A DNA stretch of 33,114 bases from Rhodoblastus sphagnicola (GTDB lineage: Bacteria; Pseudomonadota; Alphaproteobacteria; Rhizobiales; Beijerinckiaceae), in assembly GCF_002937075.1 (NCBI RefSeq), contig NZ_NHSJ01000031.1, positions 1 through 33,114 of the forward strand, in the 5' to 3' direction. The stretch's first letter is position 1, and every line of letters begins with the position of its first letter. Position numbers and translations under genes: made by a program. Below are positions 23,942 through 32,066 of this stretch, piece by piece. Under the pieces are notes generated by a model. It saw only the letters and a list, made by a program, of their open reading frames with translations. It had not been told where the DNA came from and searched no databases.

Positions 23942-23970
23942 TTGCCGCCGCGTTTCCAGTCGGTCATTTT
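23942..23970 (+). promoter_or_regulatory. Predicted promoter of the heme receptor gene
   Basis: TTGCCG (23942-23947) is followed after 17 bases by CATTTT (23965-23970). The -10 is weak, as expected for an activated promoter. The ICE box centre lies 23 bases upstream of the first base of the -35. The leader to the ATG at 24067 would be about 90 bases. Confidence 0.4.
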
Positions 23971-24066
23971 TTCTTGCAACGTGACGTGCGTGTCCAACCG
24001 GGGCGCGCGCCAGCCAGCCAGGCCCTCCCGCCCAGCCAGCACATCTGCATGGGTTGGGGGTATTGA

Positions 24067-26169
24067 ATGTCTGTAATTCTCTCGGCAAAGCGGCGCGCCT
24101 GTCTCGCGGTCGCGCTGGCGACCGTTTCAAGCTTGGGCGAGGCGCGAGCGGAGCAGGCGGCCGACCTGTCCGGCTTCGACACGATCAATGTCACCGCCAC
24201 CAAGACGGACGAAAAGACCGTCGACACGCTCGCCGGCGCGAGCACGGTCACGGCGGCCGAGGCGAAGCGCTTCCAGCCTTCGACCGTGTCCGACCTGTTG
24301 CGCGACGTCCCCGGCGTCGCGGCGCAGCAGACCGCCAACGATCCCGGCCAGTCCATCAACATTCGCGGCTTGCAGGATTTCGGCCGCGTCAACGTGCTGG
24401 TCGACGGCGCCCGCCAAGATTACCAGATTTCCGATCACGGTCCCTCAGGGACTTTTTATCTCGAACCGGAATTTTTGGGGCGGGCGGAAGTCACGCGCGG
24501 TCCCGTCGCCAATGTCTACGGCTCCGGCGCAATCGGCGGCGTGGTGTCGCTGACCACGAAAGGCGTCGACGACATTCTGAAATCCGACGAGAGATATGGC
24601 GTCGTGCAAAAATTCGGCGCGGGAACCAACGGACAGAATTTCCTCAACAGCACGGCGGCCGGCGCCCGCATCGACGATTACGCCGACCTTTACGCGCAAT
24701 TCCTCTATCGCAACCGCGAGCCCTATCGCGACGGCGACGGCGCCCGCGTCTCCGACAGCGGCAATGACGCCATCGGCGGCCTGTTCAAGGGCCGGCTGCG
24801 CCCGGCCGAAGGCCAGGAAATCACCGTGTCGGCGCTGACCCAGAATTACCAATACGCCAACAATGGCACGAGCGCCGCGGGATCGCGTTTCAACAACGAC
24901 GTCAATACCGGAACCTATTCGCTCGGCTATCGCTTCAACCGCCCGGACATTCCGCTGCTCGATCTCAGCGCCAAGGTCTATGTCACGCAGACGCAGAATG
25001 TGCAGACGCTGACGTCCGCAAACGCGACCTATTCCGCGCTGGGCGCCAAGGTCGGCGACAAACGTTCCGACAAGATCGACACCGAGGGATTCGATCTCCA
25101 CAACACCGCCCGCTTCGCAGCGCTCGGCGTCGACCATGCCCTGACCTTCGGCGGCGATGCGTCGTGGGACCATGTCAAGACCAATGACAACGCCGGCGGC
25201 TTCATCGCGGCGCTCACGCCCTCGGGCCAGCGAATTCTGTCCGGCGCCTTTGTCGAGGACGAGATTCGCTATGGCGGCTGGCTGCGCGTGATCGGCGCGG
25301 CGCGCTACGACCGCTACCAGCTCAACGGCGGCGCCTATGAGTCGAGCGGCGACCGCGTTTCGCCCAAGATCACCGTGGGCGTTTCGCCGGTTCTGGGCGC
25401 CGAAGTTTTCGCGACCTATGCCGAAGGCTACCGCGCGCCGTCGATCACGGAAACGCTGATCGCGGGAACCCATCCGTTTCCGGCTTTCACCATCCTGCCC
25501 AATCCCAGCCTGCGCCCGGAGGTCGCCCATGACGTCGAGGGCGGCGTCAATCTGAAATATGACGATGTCCTGCGCGAGGGCGACAAGCTGCGCGCGAAAA
25601 TCACCGCCTTCGACAATCGAGTCACCGACTTCATCGACATGGAGACGGTCGGCGCCTCCTATCTCGTGCCCTACATTCCGGGCATGCCGGCGACGGTCTG
25701 CAAATATGCTCCCAAATACTGCATGTCCATGCAGTCCTATCAATATATGAACGTCGCGCGCGCCGAAATCTACGGCTTGGAGCTTGAGGCCGCCTATGAC
25801 TGGCGCGACGGTTTTGCCTCCGTCAACGCCACCTTGAACCGGGGGCGCAATCTCGAAACCCATGCGCCGCTCAACAGCGTGCGCCCCCACCGGCTCGGCC
25901 TCACCGGCGGTCTGCGTTTCCTCAACGAGGCCCTGACCGTCGGCGGGCGCGCCACCTTCGTCGACTGCAGCGCCAGGGGCGTGACCACGCCGAGCGGCGG
26001 TTACGCCCTGTTCGACCTGTTCGCGGATTACCAGCACAATGACTGGCTGAACGCGGGCTTGAGCGTCACGAACCTGTTCGACCGGCGTTATGCGCAATAT
26101 CTCGACACGCTGGCGAGCCCGGGCCTGACGGCGAAACTCACCCTCACCGTCAAATATGCTGCGAAATAG
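24067..26169 (+). CDS. TonB-dependent heme/hemoglobin receptor
   Basis: A 700-residue outer-membrane receptor of the HmuR/ShuA/BhuR class. A signal peptide ends near ARA/EQA; the TonB box is DTINVTATK. The plug domain (about 45-165) has STVTAAEAKRF, VSDLLRDVPGV, NIRGLQDFGRVNVLVDGARQ and GSGAIGGVVSL. The barrel contains the heme-receptor motifs: a FRAP-like YRAP at 455-458, His469 in GTHPF and an NPNL-like NPSL at 479-482, His lying between the two as in known heme receptors. The barrel ends with LTLTVKYAAK, lacking the usual terminal Phe. It imports heme using TonB energy; tonB follows at once. ICE-box control is likely. Confidence 0.93.
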   Translation: MSVILSAKRRACLAVALATVSSLGEARAEQAADLSGFDTINVTATKTDEKTVDTLAGASTVTAAEAKRFQPSTVSDLLRDVPGVAAQQTANDPGQSINIRGLQDFGRVNVLVDGARQDYQISDHGPSGTFYLEPEFLGRAEVTRGPVANVYGSGAIGGVVSLTTKGVDDILKSDERYGVVQKFGAGTNGQNFLNSTAAGARIDDYADLYAQFLYRNREPYRDGDGARVSDSGNDAIGGLFKGRLRPAEGQEITVSALTQNYQYANNGTSAAGSRFNNDVNTGTYSLGYRFNRPDIPLLDLSAKVYVTQTQNVQTLTSANATYSALGAKVGDKRSDKIDTEGFDLHNTARFAALGVDHALTFGGDASWDHVKTNDNAGGFIAALTPSGQRILSGAFVEDEIRYGGWLRVIGAARYDRYQLNGGAYESSGDRVSPKITVGVSPVLGAEVFATYAEGYRAPSITETLIAGTHPFPAFTILPNPSLRPEVAHDVEGGVNLKYDDVLREGDKLRAKITAFDNRVTDFIDMETVGASYLVPYIPGMPATVCKYAPKYCMSMQSYQYMNVARAEIYGLELEAAYDWRDGFASVNATLNRGRNLETHAPLNSVRPHRLGLTGGLRFLNEALTVGGRATFVDCSARGVTTPSGGYALFDLFADYQHNDWLNAGLSVTNLFDRRYAQYLDTLASPGLTAKLTLTVKYAAK

Positions 26170-26179
26170 GATGGTGATC

Positions 26180-26980
26180 ATGGTCCTGTCCAGCACGCTA
26201 GCCACGCCGTTCCTCCCGGAATCCGAGCCGGACCGGCCGGGCGCCGGCGCGCGGCGCAGACTGGCCTGGTCGTCCCTGGCCTCGCTGGGCCTGCACCTCG
26301 CCTTCGCAGCCGCCATGTCTGCGCGCGATCCGGAAGCCGACCTGGCGCAGGATGTTTCGGGCGGGGCGCAGACGCTGGACATAGCCTATCTCTCCAGCGA
26401 CGCTGTCAGCAGCGTCGAATCCGAGGCGGCGTCCGCGCCGCCGCAACTGCCGGACGCCTCGGTCTCAACGGCGGGGGAGGAAGAGGCGCCGGCGGTCGAA
26501 GAATCGCCGATACCCAGGCCGCGCCCCGCGCTTCACCGCGCGGCCGAAGACAAAAGACCGGCGCGCCGGACGCAGCCCCGGCGCGCCATGGAGAAAGAAC
26601 CGGCGCGCATGGCGCAGGCTGGGCGCGGCAGCGAGCGCCAGAACGCCCGCGCGGCTTCGCAGGGCGGCGCGCGCGGTCCGGCGCCTGCGACCGGGGGCGC
26701 CGAGGCGCAAAACTGGCGCGGCGCGGTGCTCGCGCAACTCGCGCGCCACAAGCAATATCCTTCTTCCGCGCGCGACCGCGACGTCACCGGAACCGCCGTC
26801 ATCGCCTTCACCCTCTCGGCCTCCGGCGGAGTCCTGGGCGTTTCCCTGGCGCGCGGCTCCGGGTCGAGTGCGTTGGATCAGGCCACGCTGGCCATGGTGC
26901 GCAACGCCGCGCCGTTTCCACTCGCGCCGGCCGGCGCGCGCCTGAGCTTCACCACGGCCGTCAACTACAGCCTGCATTGA
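26180..26980 (+). CDS. tonB: TonB energy-transducing protein
   Basis: A 266-residue TonB. One membrane helix at about 28-47 (LAWSSLASLGLHLAFAAAMS) carries His39, matching the functional His of TonB. A Pro/Arg/Ala/Glu-rich periplasmic spacer (about 80-170) follows, then the C-terminal domain NWRGAVLAQLARHKQYPSSARDRD with GTAVIAFTLSASGGVLGVSLARGSG and SALDQATLAMVRNAAPFPL. It passes proton-motive energy from ExbBD, not found here, to the receptor. Start choice: ATG 26180 with AGGA eight bases upstream; ATG 26171 and 26156 are in-frame alternatives, the last overlapping the receptor gene. Confidence 0.9.
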   Translation: MVLSSTLATPFLPESEPDRPGAGARRRLAWSSLASLGLHLAFAAAMSARDPEADLAQDVSGGAQTLDIAYLSSDAVSSVESEAASAPPQLPDASVSTAGEEEAPAVEESPIPRPRPALHRAAEDKRPARRTQPRRAMEKEPARMAQAGRGSERQNARAASQGGARGPAPATGGAEAQNWRGAVLAQLARHKQYPSSARDRDVTGTAVIAFTLSASGGVLGVSLARGSGSSALDQATLAMVRNAAPFPLAPAGARLSFTTAVNYSLH

Positions 26981-26998
26981 TCGAGGAGAGGCGAAACC

Positions 26999-27340
26999 AT
27001 GTTTGTCGCGATGAATCGTTTCAAGGTTTTCAAGGAAAACGCCGCCGCCTTCGAAGCCATGTGGCTGGCCCGCAATTCGACTCTGCATCAAATGCCGGGC
27101 TTCATGACCTTCCAGCTCCTCAAGGGGCCGGATGACGCGGAGCCGCAGCTCTATTCGTCCTATACATTGTGGGCGCGCAAGGCGGATTTCGAGGCCTGGA
27201 CCCAGTCGGCGCAATTCCGCGCCGCGCATGACCGCGCGGAAAAGCGCGCGCCGCTGTCGGTCGGCCAGCCGCAGTTCGAGGGATTTGACGTCCTTCAGAC
27301 GCTGAGCGCTCCCTTGGCCGCGCGGGAGGCGGCGGAATGA
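26999..27340 (+). CDS. Heme-degrading monooxygenase, HmuQ/HmuD (IsdG-like) type
   Basis: A 113-residue ferredoxin-fold (ABM/IsdG-like) protein. MFVAMNRFKVFKENAAAFEAMW, PGFMTFQLLKGPDD, LYSSYTLWARKADFEAWTQS and FRAAHDRA match the heme-oxygenase group known in Bradyrhizobium as HmuQ and HmuD, which open heme with O2 to release iron. The N-terminal NRF and the WARKADFEAW segment are the family core. A GAGGAGAGG Shine-Dalgarno sequence precedes the ATG. The stop overlaps the next gene (ATGA). Substrate is assigned from family and locus; generic antibiotic-biosynthesis monooxygenases are the alternative. Confidence 0.82.
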   Translation: MFVAMNRFKVFKENAAAFEAMWLARNSTLHQMPGFMTFQLLKGPDDAEPQLYSSYTLWARKADFEAWTQSAQFRAAHDRAEKRAPLSVGQPQFEGFDVLQTLSAPLAAREAAE

Positions 27341-27879
27341 ACATCGCCGTCACAATCCCCGCGAGCGATTTCGCCACGCGGCTCCAGGCGGCGGGGACCG
27401 CGCTGGCCATCGGCGACGCGGATCTCGACGAGATCGCGCGCCGCCATGACCTCGCCTTGCGCGATGTGCTGGCGCTGCTGCCGTCATCGCAGGCCTGCAA
27501 GGCCGACGGCCGATATTTCGCCGAAGTCTGGGACGAATTGGCCAGTTGGGGACGGGTCGTCTTCGCGACCTCCGACGCGCATGGCGCTTTTGAAATGACG
27601 ACGCAGCTCCAGCCGGGACGGGCCGGGCGCGGCCTGTTCAACCTGTTCGCCCTCGCCCCCGGGCCCGACGCGCCGTCGCGCGACCTCTGCGCCGCGGTCT
27701 GGCTGGTGGATCGTCCCCGATCCGGGCGCGGGTCCCGCGCTGTGATCTTCCTGAATCAGGCCGGCGACGCCCTGTTCAAAATCCTGGTCCGTCGCGACGT
27801 CGCCCGGCAACCCGACGGAAACCAATTGGCGAAATTCGAGGCGATGTGGGCGAAGTGGCGCAGATGCTCCTCGACCTAA
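27337..27879 (+). CDS. hutX: HutX/HuvX-family heme carrier, copy 1
   Basis: A 180-residue protein of the HutX family of cytosolic heme carriers. Typical blocks are HDLALRDVLALLPSSQAC, FAEVWDELASWGRVVFAT, FEMTTQLQPGRAGRGLFNLFA, AAVWLVDRPRSG and AVIFLNQAGDALFKILVRRD. Family members take heme from the transporter and hand it to a degrading enzyme (HutZ in Vibrio); the coupled upstream monooxygenase is the natural partner here. It ends the receptor-tonB-monooxygenase unit. A second, divergent paralogue lies 229 bases downstream. Confidence 0.82.
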   Translation: MNIAVTIPASDFATRLQAAGTALAIGDADLDEIARRHDLALRDVLALLPSSQACKADGRYFAEVWDELASWGRVVFATSDAHGAFEMTTQLQPGRAGRGLFNLFALAPGPDAPSRDLCAAVWLVDRPRSGRGSRAVIFLNQAGDALFKILVRRDVARQPDGNQLAKFEAMWAKWRRCSST

Positions 27880-27958
27880 GCCAACATGCCTAAGCCGCGC
27901 CGCCAAATGGCGCCGAGCCTGCGCGCGCAGTTCCAACCGCATCGCTCAGCTGGCTTGC

Positions 27959-27975
27959 TATAGAATTGTTCTAAA
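27959..27975. promoter_or_regulatory. Second ICE box (Irr-binding motif)
   Basis: TATAGAA-TTG-TTCTAAA differs from the ICE consensus TTTAGAA-N3-TTCTAAA at one base. It lies between the two hutX genes, 14 bases upstream of a predicted -35, and marks the start of a separate iron-controlled transcription unit (hutX2-hutW-chuY-like). Confidence 0.72.
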
Positions 27976-27989
27976 AAGCCGCGTGTTTG

Positions 27990-28018
27990 TTGCCGCTTGT
28001 CGGCGTCGCGGCTAGCCT
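27990..28018 (+). promoter_or_regulatory. Predicted promoter of hutX2-hutW
   Basis: TTGCCG (27990-27995) and TAGCCT (28013-28018) are 17 bases apart. The -35 is identical to that proposed for the receptor gene, and the ICE box centre is again 23 bases upstream of its first base. The leader to the ATG at 28109 would be about 85 bases. Confidence 0.42.
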
Positions 28019-28108
28019 GTTTCCATCGACCGCACAGCCAGCCGCCTTTCGGCTTTCGCCCGCCACCGGTCTGCTTCTCAAAAACGCAAGCATGAAGGGG
28101 GCGTCGTC

Positions 28109-28666
28109 ATGGCGGCTGTTGAACACGCGAATCCGCATTCGGAGGGGCTCAAGCGCCGGGAGATCGGGACGCGTCTGGTCGAGGATTCCATGCTGGTCGT
28201 CGAACAGGTGGCGCGCGAACAGGGGATGAGCCCCGCCGACGTGCTGCGCCTGCTGCCGGACACGCTGTGCCGGTGGGCGCCCGGCGCGTCCTTCGAGCAG
28301 GCGATGGCCGATATGAGCGCGTGGGGCGAATTACTGTTCCTCGTTCACACCGTCAACGTCATCGTCGAAGTGAAGGCGACAATTCCCCCGGGCCGGTTCG
28401 GCCAAGGATACTTCAACCTCCATGGAAACGGACCGCTCGGCGCGCATCTTTCGAGCAGCCGATGCGCCGACATCGCCTTCGTCCGCCGCCCGTTCATGCG
28501 CGCGGAGACGCGCTCTATCCAATTCTACGACATAGATGGCGAAGGCATGTTCAAGATTTTTGTCGGACGCGACGCCGAACGCCGCCTCATCCCCGATCAG
28601 TTGCGCCGCTTCGACGCGCTCGAAGCGGGGCTATGCCGGACAGCAGCCGTTTTGGGGGAGGCGTGA
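28109..28666 (+). CDS. hutX: HutX-family heme carrier, copy 2
   Basis: A 185-residue HutX homologue: REQGMSPADVLRLLPDTLC, FEQAMADMSAWGELLFLVHT, VEVKATIPPGRFGQGYFNLHG, GPLGAHLSSSRCADIAFV and SIQFYDIDGEGMFKIFVGRD. These correspond block by block to copy 1 but identity is modest, so this is an old divergence. GGPLGAHLS-like and PFMRAETRSIQFYD blocks are closer to classic HutX than copy 1. It is followed without a gap by the hutW-like gene and so probably serves the radical SAM enzyme, whereas copy 1 is coupled to the monooxygenase; this pairing is inference. Confidence 0.87.
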   Translation: MAAVEHANPHSEGLKRREIGTRLVEDSMLVVEQVAREQGMSPADVLRLLPDTLCRWAPGASFEQAMADMSAWGELLFLVHTVNVIVEVKATIPPGRFGQGYFNLHGNGPLGAHLSSSRCADIAFVRRPFMRAETRSIQFYDIDGEGMFKIFVGRDAERRLIPDQLRRFDALEAGLCRTAAVLGEA

Positions 28667-30028
28667 ATGATCACGCCCGCAATGGCGACGGACGACCCGC
28701 TGGCGCCGTTTCTTCCCGCGCGAACGGGGCCGGCGCTCACCGACGCCTTCGCGCGGCGCAGCGCGATGATGCCCTGGCGCGGCCTGCGCGCCGTCGATGA
28801 TGCGGACCTTTGCGCCCGCGTCAGCCGGCTCGAAGCCATGCCGCGCGCGCACAACGCCGCCGTGGCCTATGTGCATGCGCCCTTTTGCGTCAGCCGCTGC
28901 CTGTTCTGCGGCTTCTACCGCAACGGCTATGACCGCGCGCGGACGCGCCGTTATGCCGATTTGATGGTCGCCGACCTCGACCGGGCGGCGGCCCTGCCAA
29001 TGGTCGCGGAGGGGCCGCCGCTTTCAGCCGTCTATATTGGCGGCGGCACGCCGACCGCCCTGGCCGCGTCCGAGATCGCGCTCCTGGTTGGCGCGTTGAA
29101 GACGCGGCTGCCGCTGGCGGCGGATTGCGAGATCACGCTGGAAGGCCGCATGTTCGGCTTCGACGAGGACAAGATCGACGCGGCGCTGGACGCCGGCGTC
29201 AACCGCATCTCGCTCGGCGTGCAATCCTTTGACACACGGGTGCGCCGACGCCTGGGCCGCAAGCTCGACCGCCAGCATCTGATCGAAGCCATCGCCGCGC
29301 TGGTCGCGCGCGACCGCGCGGCGGTGGTGATCGATCTGATCTATGGCCTGCCCGGCCAAACCGAGGAAGTGTGGCGTTCGGACATCGAGACGGCGGCGAC
29401 GCTGGGGCTCGACGGCCTCGACTATTACGCGCTGGGCGTTCACCCGAATGGGCCGCTGGCGCAGGCGATCGCCGCCGGCAAGACGCTTCCCGTCCCCACG
29501 CTCGCCGACCAGGCGCGCGCCTATGCGACCGCGCGCGCCTTTTTCGCCGAACAGGGCTGGACGCGCCTGTCGCAGGCGCATGTGGCGCGCACCCCGCGCG
29601 AGCGCAGCCTCTACAACCGACTGGTGAAGACGGACGCCGTCTGCCTCGCCTTTGGGCCGGGCGCCGGCGGCGGCGGTTTCGGATCGAGCTGGTCGATGGA
29701 GTCGGACTTCGACGCTTGGGCGCGCACCGTCGAGGCGGGGCGGTCCGCCATCGGCCGCATGGGCGATCTGCCACCCGTTCACGAAGCCGACGCGCTGATC
29801 GCGGCGTCGCTGGAAGCCGGCCAACTCGATCTCGTCGCCGTCGAGGCGCGGCGGCCTGGCTTTGTCGACGCCGCCGCGCCGCTGCTCGGCGCCTGGCGCG
29901 AGGCCGGGTTGATCGCGTTGGATGGCGGCCTGCTGCGCACCACGGTCGCCGGCGACTTCTGGATGACGACCCTGGCGCGCGGTCTGGTCACGGCCTGCGA
30001 ACACGCGCGGGGGAGGCGCGTCGCATGA
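28667..30028 (+). CDS. hutW: HutW/ChuW-like radical SAM heme-degradation enzyme
   Basis: A 453-residue HemN-like radical SAM protein. The 4Fe-4S motif is CVSRCLFC with Cys74, Cys78 and Cys81, preceded by AYVHAPF; SAM binding shows GGGTPT at 125-130, then ITLEGRMFGFDEDKIDAALDAGVNRISLGVQSFD and DLIYGLPGQTEEVW (two blocks). The ITLEGR in place of the HemN E-x-N-P region and the HutX neighbour favour the ChuW/HutW group, which opens heme without oxygen to an anaerobilin-type tetrapyrrole, over oxygen-independent coproporphyrinogen oxidase. GGGGGAGG precedes the ATG, which abuts the hutX stop. The downstream reductase gene is interrupted. Confidence 0.85.
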   Translation: MITPAMATDDPLAPFLPARTGPALTDAFARRSAMMPWRGLRAVDDADLCARVSRLEAMPRAHNAAVAYVHAPFCVSRCLFCGFYRNGYDRARTRRYADLMVADLDRAAALPMVAEGPPLSAVYIGGGTPTALAASEIALLVGALKTRLPLAADCEITLEGRMFGFDEDKIDAALDAGVNRISLGVQSFDTRVRRRLGRKLDRQHLIEAIAALVARDRAAVVIDLIYGLPGQTEEVWRSDIETAATLGLDGLDYYALGVHPNGPLAQAIAAGKTLPVPTLADQARAYATARAFFAEQGWTRLSQAHVARTPRERSLYNRLVKTDAVCLAFGPGAGGGGFGSSWSMESDFDAWARTVEAGRSAIGRMGDLPPVHEADALIAASLEAGQLDLVAVEARRPGFVDAAAPLLGAWREAGLIALDGGLLRTTVAGDFWMTTLARGLVTACEHARGRRVA

Positions 30029-30816
30029 CGCCAAAGCGCATGCTGATTTTCGGCGCCACGGGACGCGTCGGCGCTCATCTCGCTGTTTTCGCGCGGGAGG
30101 CCGGATGGTTGGTCGTCGCCGCGGCGCGCGATTCCGCGCGCGTTGTGACGGCGGATGAAGCCTTGGTCTGCGACGTGCTGTCGCCCGACGCGACCGTCGA
30201 GGCGGTGACGCAAGCGCGGCCGGACGTTGTGGTTTCGACGCTGGGCGGGCGCGGCGATCTGGCCGTCGACGATCTCGGCCTGCGCCATGTCGCCGACGCC
30301 TGCCTCGCCGCGGGCGCGCGCCGCCTGATCGCAGTGACCTCGCTCGGCTGCGGCGGTTCGCGCCGCCACGCCTCGCCGCGCCTGCTCGCAGCTATAGGCG
30401 AGGTTCTCGTGGCCAAGACCCGGGCGGAAGACCACATTATGGCGAAAGATCTCGACTGGACGCTGGTTCGTCCCGGCGGGCTGGTCGAGGCCGAGCCGAG
30501 CGACGGCGCCGTGCTGGTTGACGACGAGACCGCGCATGGATTGATTTCCTGCGCCGATCTCGCCGGTCTGCTGCCGCGTCTGCCCGGATTGTCACCGCCA
30601 TCGACGCCCGTATTGGGGACCATGAGGAAGTGTGGGGCGCTCACGCTGCCTTGGCGTGAATCGAGCGGCCTACGTTTTCGATCGCCAACCCTGGAAACCA
30701 CCGCTCAAAGGTCGATCGCAGCGTTCCGTCGAGCTTCCGCGTGCGGGTCTGCAAGAGAAGATGCGCGCCACGCCGGGTCCATTGCATTTGCTGCTTTTTG
30801 GCAAACCGCTTGCTGA
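30025..30816 (+). pseudogene. ChuY-like NAD(P)H-binding reductase, 3' end replaced by IS sequence
   Basis: The first about 188 codons encode a Rossmann-fold NAD(P)-binding protein: MLIFGATGRVGAHLAVFARE (GATGRVG dinucleotide motif), VVVSTLGGRGDL, AVTSLGCGG, and DLDWTLVRPGGLVEAEPSDG. With its ATGA overlap with hutW, this fits ChuY, the anaerobilin reductase. From about 30590 the frame runs into DNA antisense to the ISKra4-family transposase and ends at 30816, so the C-terminal 70 or so residues are foreign. The end of the original gene is missing. Activity may be lost, though most of the cofactor-binding domain remains. Confidence 0.7.
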
Positions 30817-32066
30817 CCACGGCGTTGACCGTCGCCTCCACAAAAGCCGAGGAAATGCGCTCGCCGGATCGATATCGTTCGCCGTAATTGATGAGGCTGG
30901 CCGTGTTCGAGGCGATATAGACGGCGAACTCGCGAGCGGCGGCGATAAATTTGCGCAGGTTCGGATAATCCACGTCAAGTTCGGAAAGGTCGTCTTCAAA
31001 GTCTTCAATCACCTCTTGGGCGGCGATCGTGTTTCCGTGCCATAATTTCCATTTTATTCGCCCCAGCTCCTTTGTCAGCCGGGTGCCGGCTTCCTCGTCG
31101 CATTGCGCGACGCCTTTTGCAAACTGGCCGAGCACGGTAATGCGCATGGTGACGTGGAACCAGTCGATAACATGCTCGCTGCAAGGGCTGATCCGTTCGG
31201 TGAGCGCCCGAACTTCCTCGCCGCCGTCGGTCAGGAAAGTGATGTCCTGATTGGCCTGCATTCCCTAGCTTTCCAACATGTCGACAAGACGGCGCTTCGG
31301 TTTTTGATCGAAGCCATGGACGAAGCCGAGATAGCGCGGAGCGCCATCCTCCGGCATCGAACGTCCGACGATGACCTCGAAGTTGTTCTTTCTCTCGGTC
31401 CAGTCGCGGACATAGCCGCCATCAAGGCCGACAACGATGCGCCCGTCCGGGACGGGCAACGTTTGCCAATCCGCCGGACTTCCATCCATGAAGGTGCGCC
31501 GGTCCTTCGGCAGTTCCGCTTCGGCGCGCTCTGCGACGCGTAGGACGTGCTGGCGCAGCGTCGTGGCGTTGACGCCAGTCTCGACCGGCAGGACGTCGCC
31601 GAGAAGCTCGGCCGCGGCGGCGTATGGAACGAGCGAGGCCCAGCGCGTTTCCAGGTAAAGCCGCTCCGGCGCGACATGATAAGGAATGAGTTCCATGAGT
31701 GGCGACACGGTGGCTCTTCCGTTCCCTTTTCGGCATACGCAGCGGTGAAATCGCGGGCTCGCCAGCTTCACGTCGCCGAACAATGTGTGGAATACGATCG
31801 GATAGCTGCCCTTGCTCCGTCTCCTGCGGCTGCAAACCTCACAGCATCGTTGCGCCTCGATCCAGCTCTTGGTCTGGACTTCGACGATCCGCTGCTGGGC
31901 GGCGGCAAGCAGAATCTTGCTCTCGGCGAGGGACAGTCCGAGATCCTCGGCGCGTTCGACGCATTTGCCAAAAGATGCGATCTCCTCGGCGCCGGCCGGC
32001 TCGCCGTCATCGGTTGTGATCTGAAGCAGAATCTTCACGCGCATGGCGCCCTCCGGTTGGCCGAAA
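30600..32066 (-). mobile_element. ISKra4-family insertion, ends not defined
   Basis: The transposase reading frame and the abrupt end of the ChuY-like gene near 30590 mark an insertion. I could not find matching terminal inverted repeats or a target duplication by eye, so both ends are approximate; the adjacent resolvase (to 32648) could belong to the same element or to an older transposon that it entered. Confidence 0.5.
30641..32044 (-). pseudogene. ISKra4-family transposase with one in-frame amber stop
   Basis: A 468-codon frame broken once by TAG at codon 260 (31267-31265), where GGA ATG CAG GCC continues in the same frame. The N-terminal part has the C-x2-C element RCCEVCSRRRRSKGSYPIVF and a second C-x-C pair in RFHRCVCRKG, then VPYAAAAELLGDVLPV and VVGLDGGYVRDW, giving one catalytic Asp. 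The C-terminal part resumes with NQDITFLTDGGEEVRAL (second Asp region) and HVIDWFHVTMR. Family members read through this joint, so the stop is probably a CAG-to-TAG change. Transposase is likely inactive unless suppressed. It starts 23 bases after the resolvase stop. Confidence 0.82.

Noticed and set aside
24001-24040. CCAGCCAGCCAGG / CCCAGCCAGC repetition before the receptor gene
   Set aside because: A short low-complexity run in a leader; too brief and irregular to call a functional repeat.
24445-26382. A 645-codon minus-strand frame opposite the heme receptor
   Set aside because: The receptor on the plus strand has a signal peptide, TonB box and plug/barrel motifs; the opposite frame is a GC-rich shadow with no domain.
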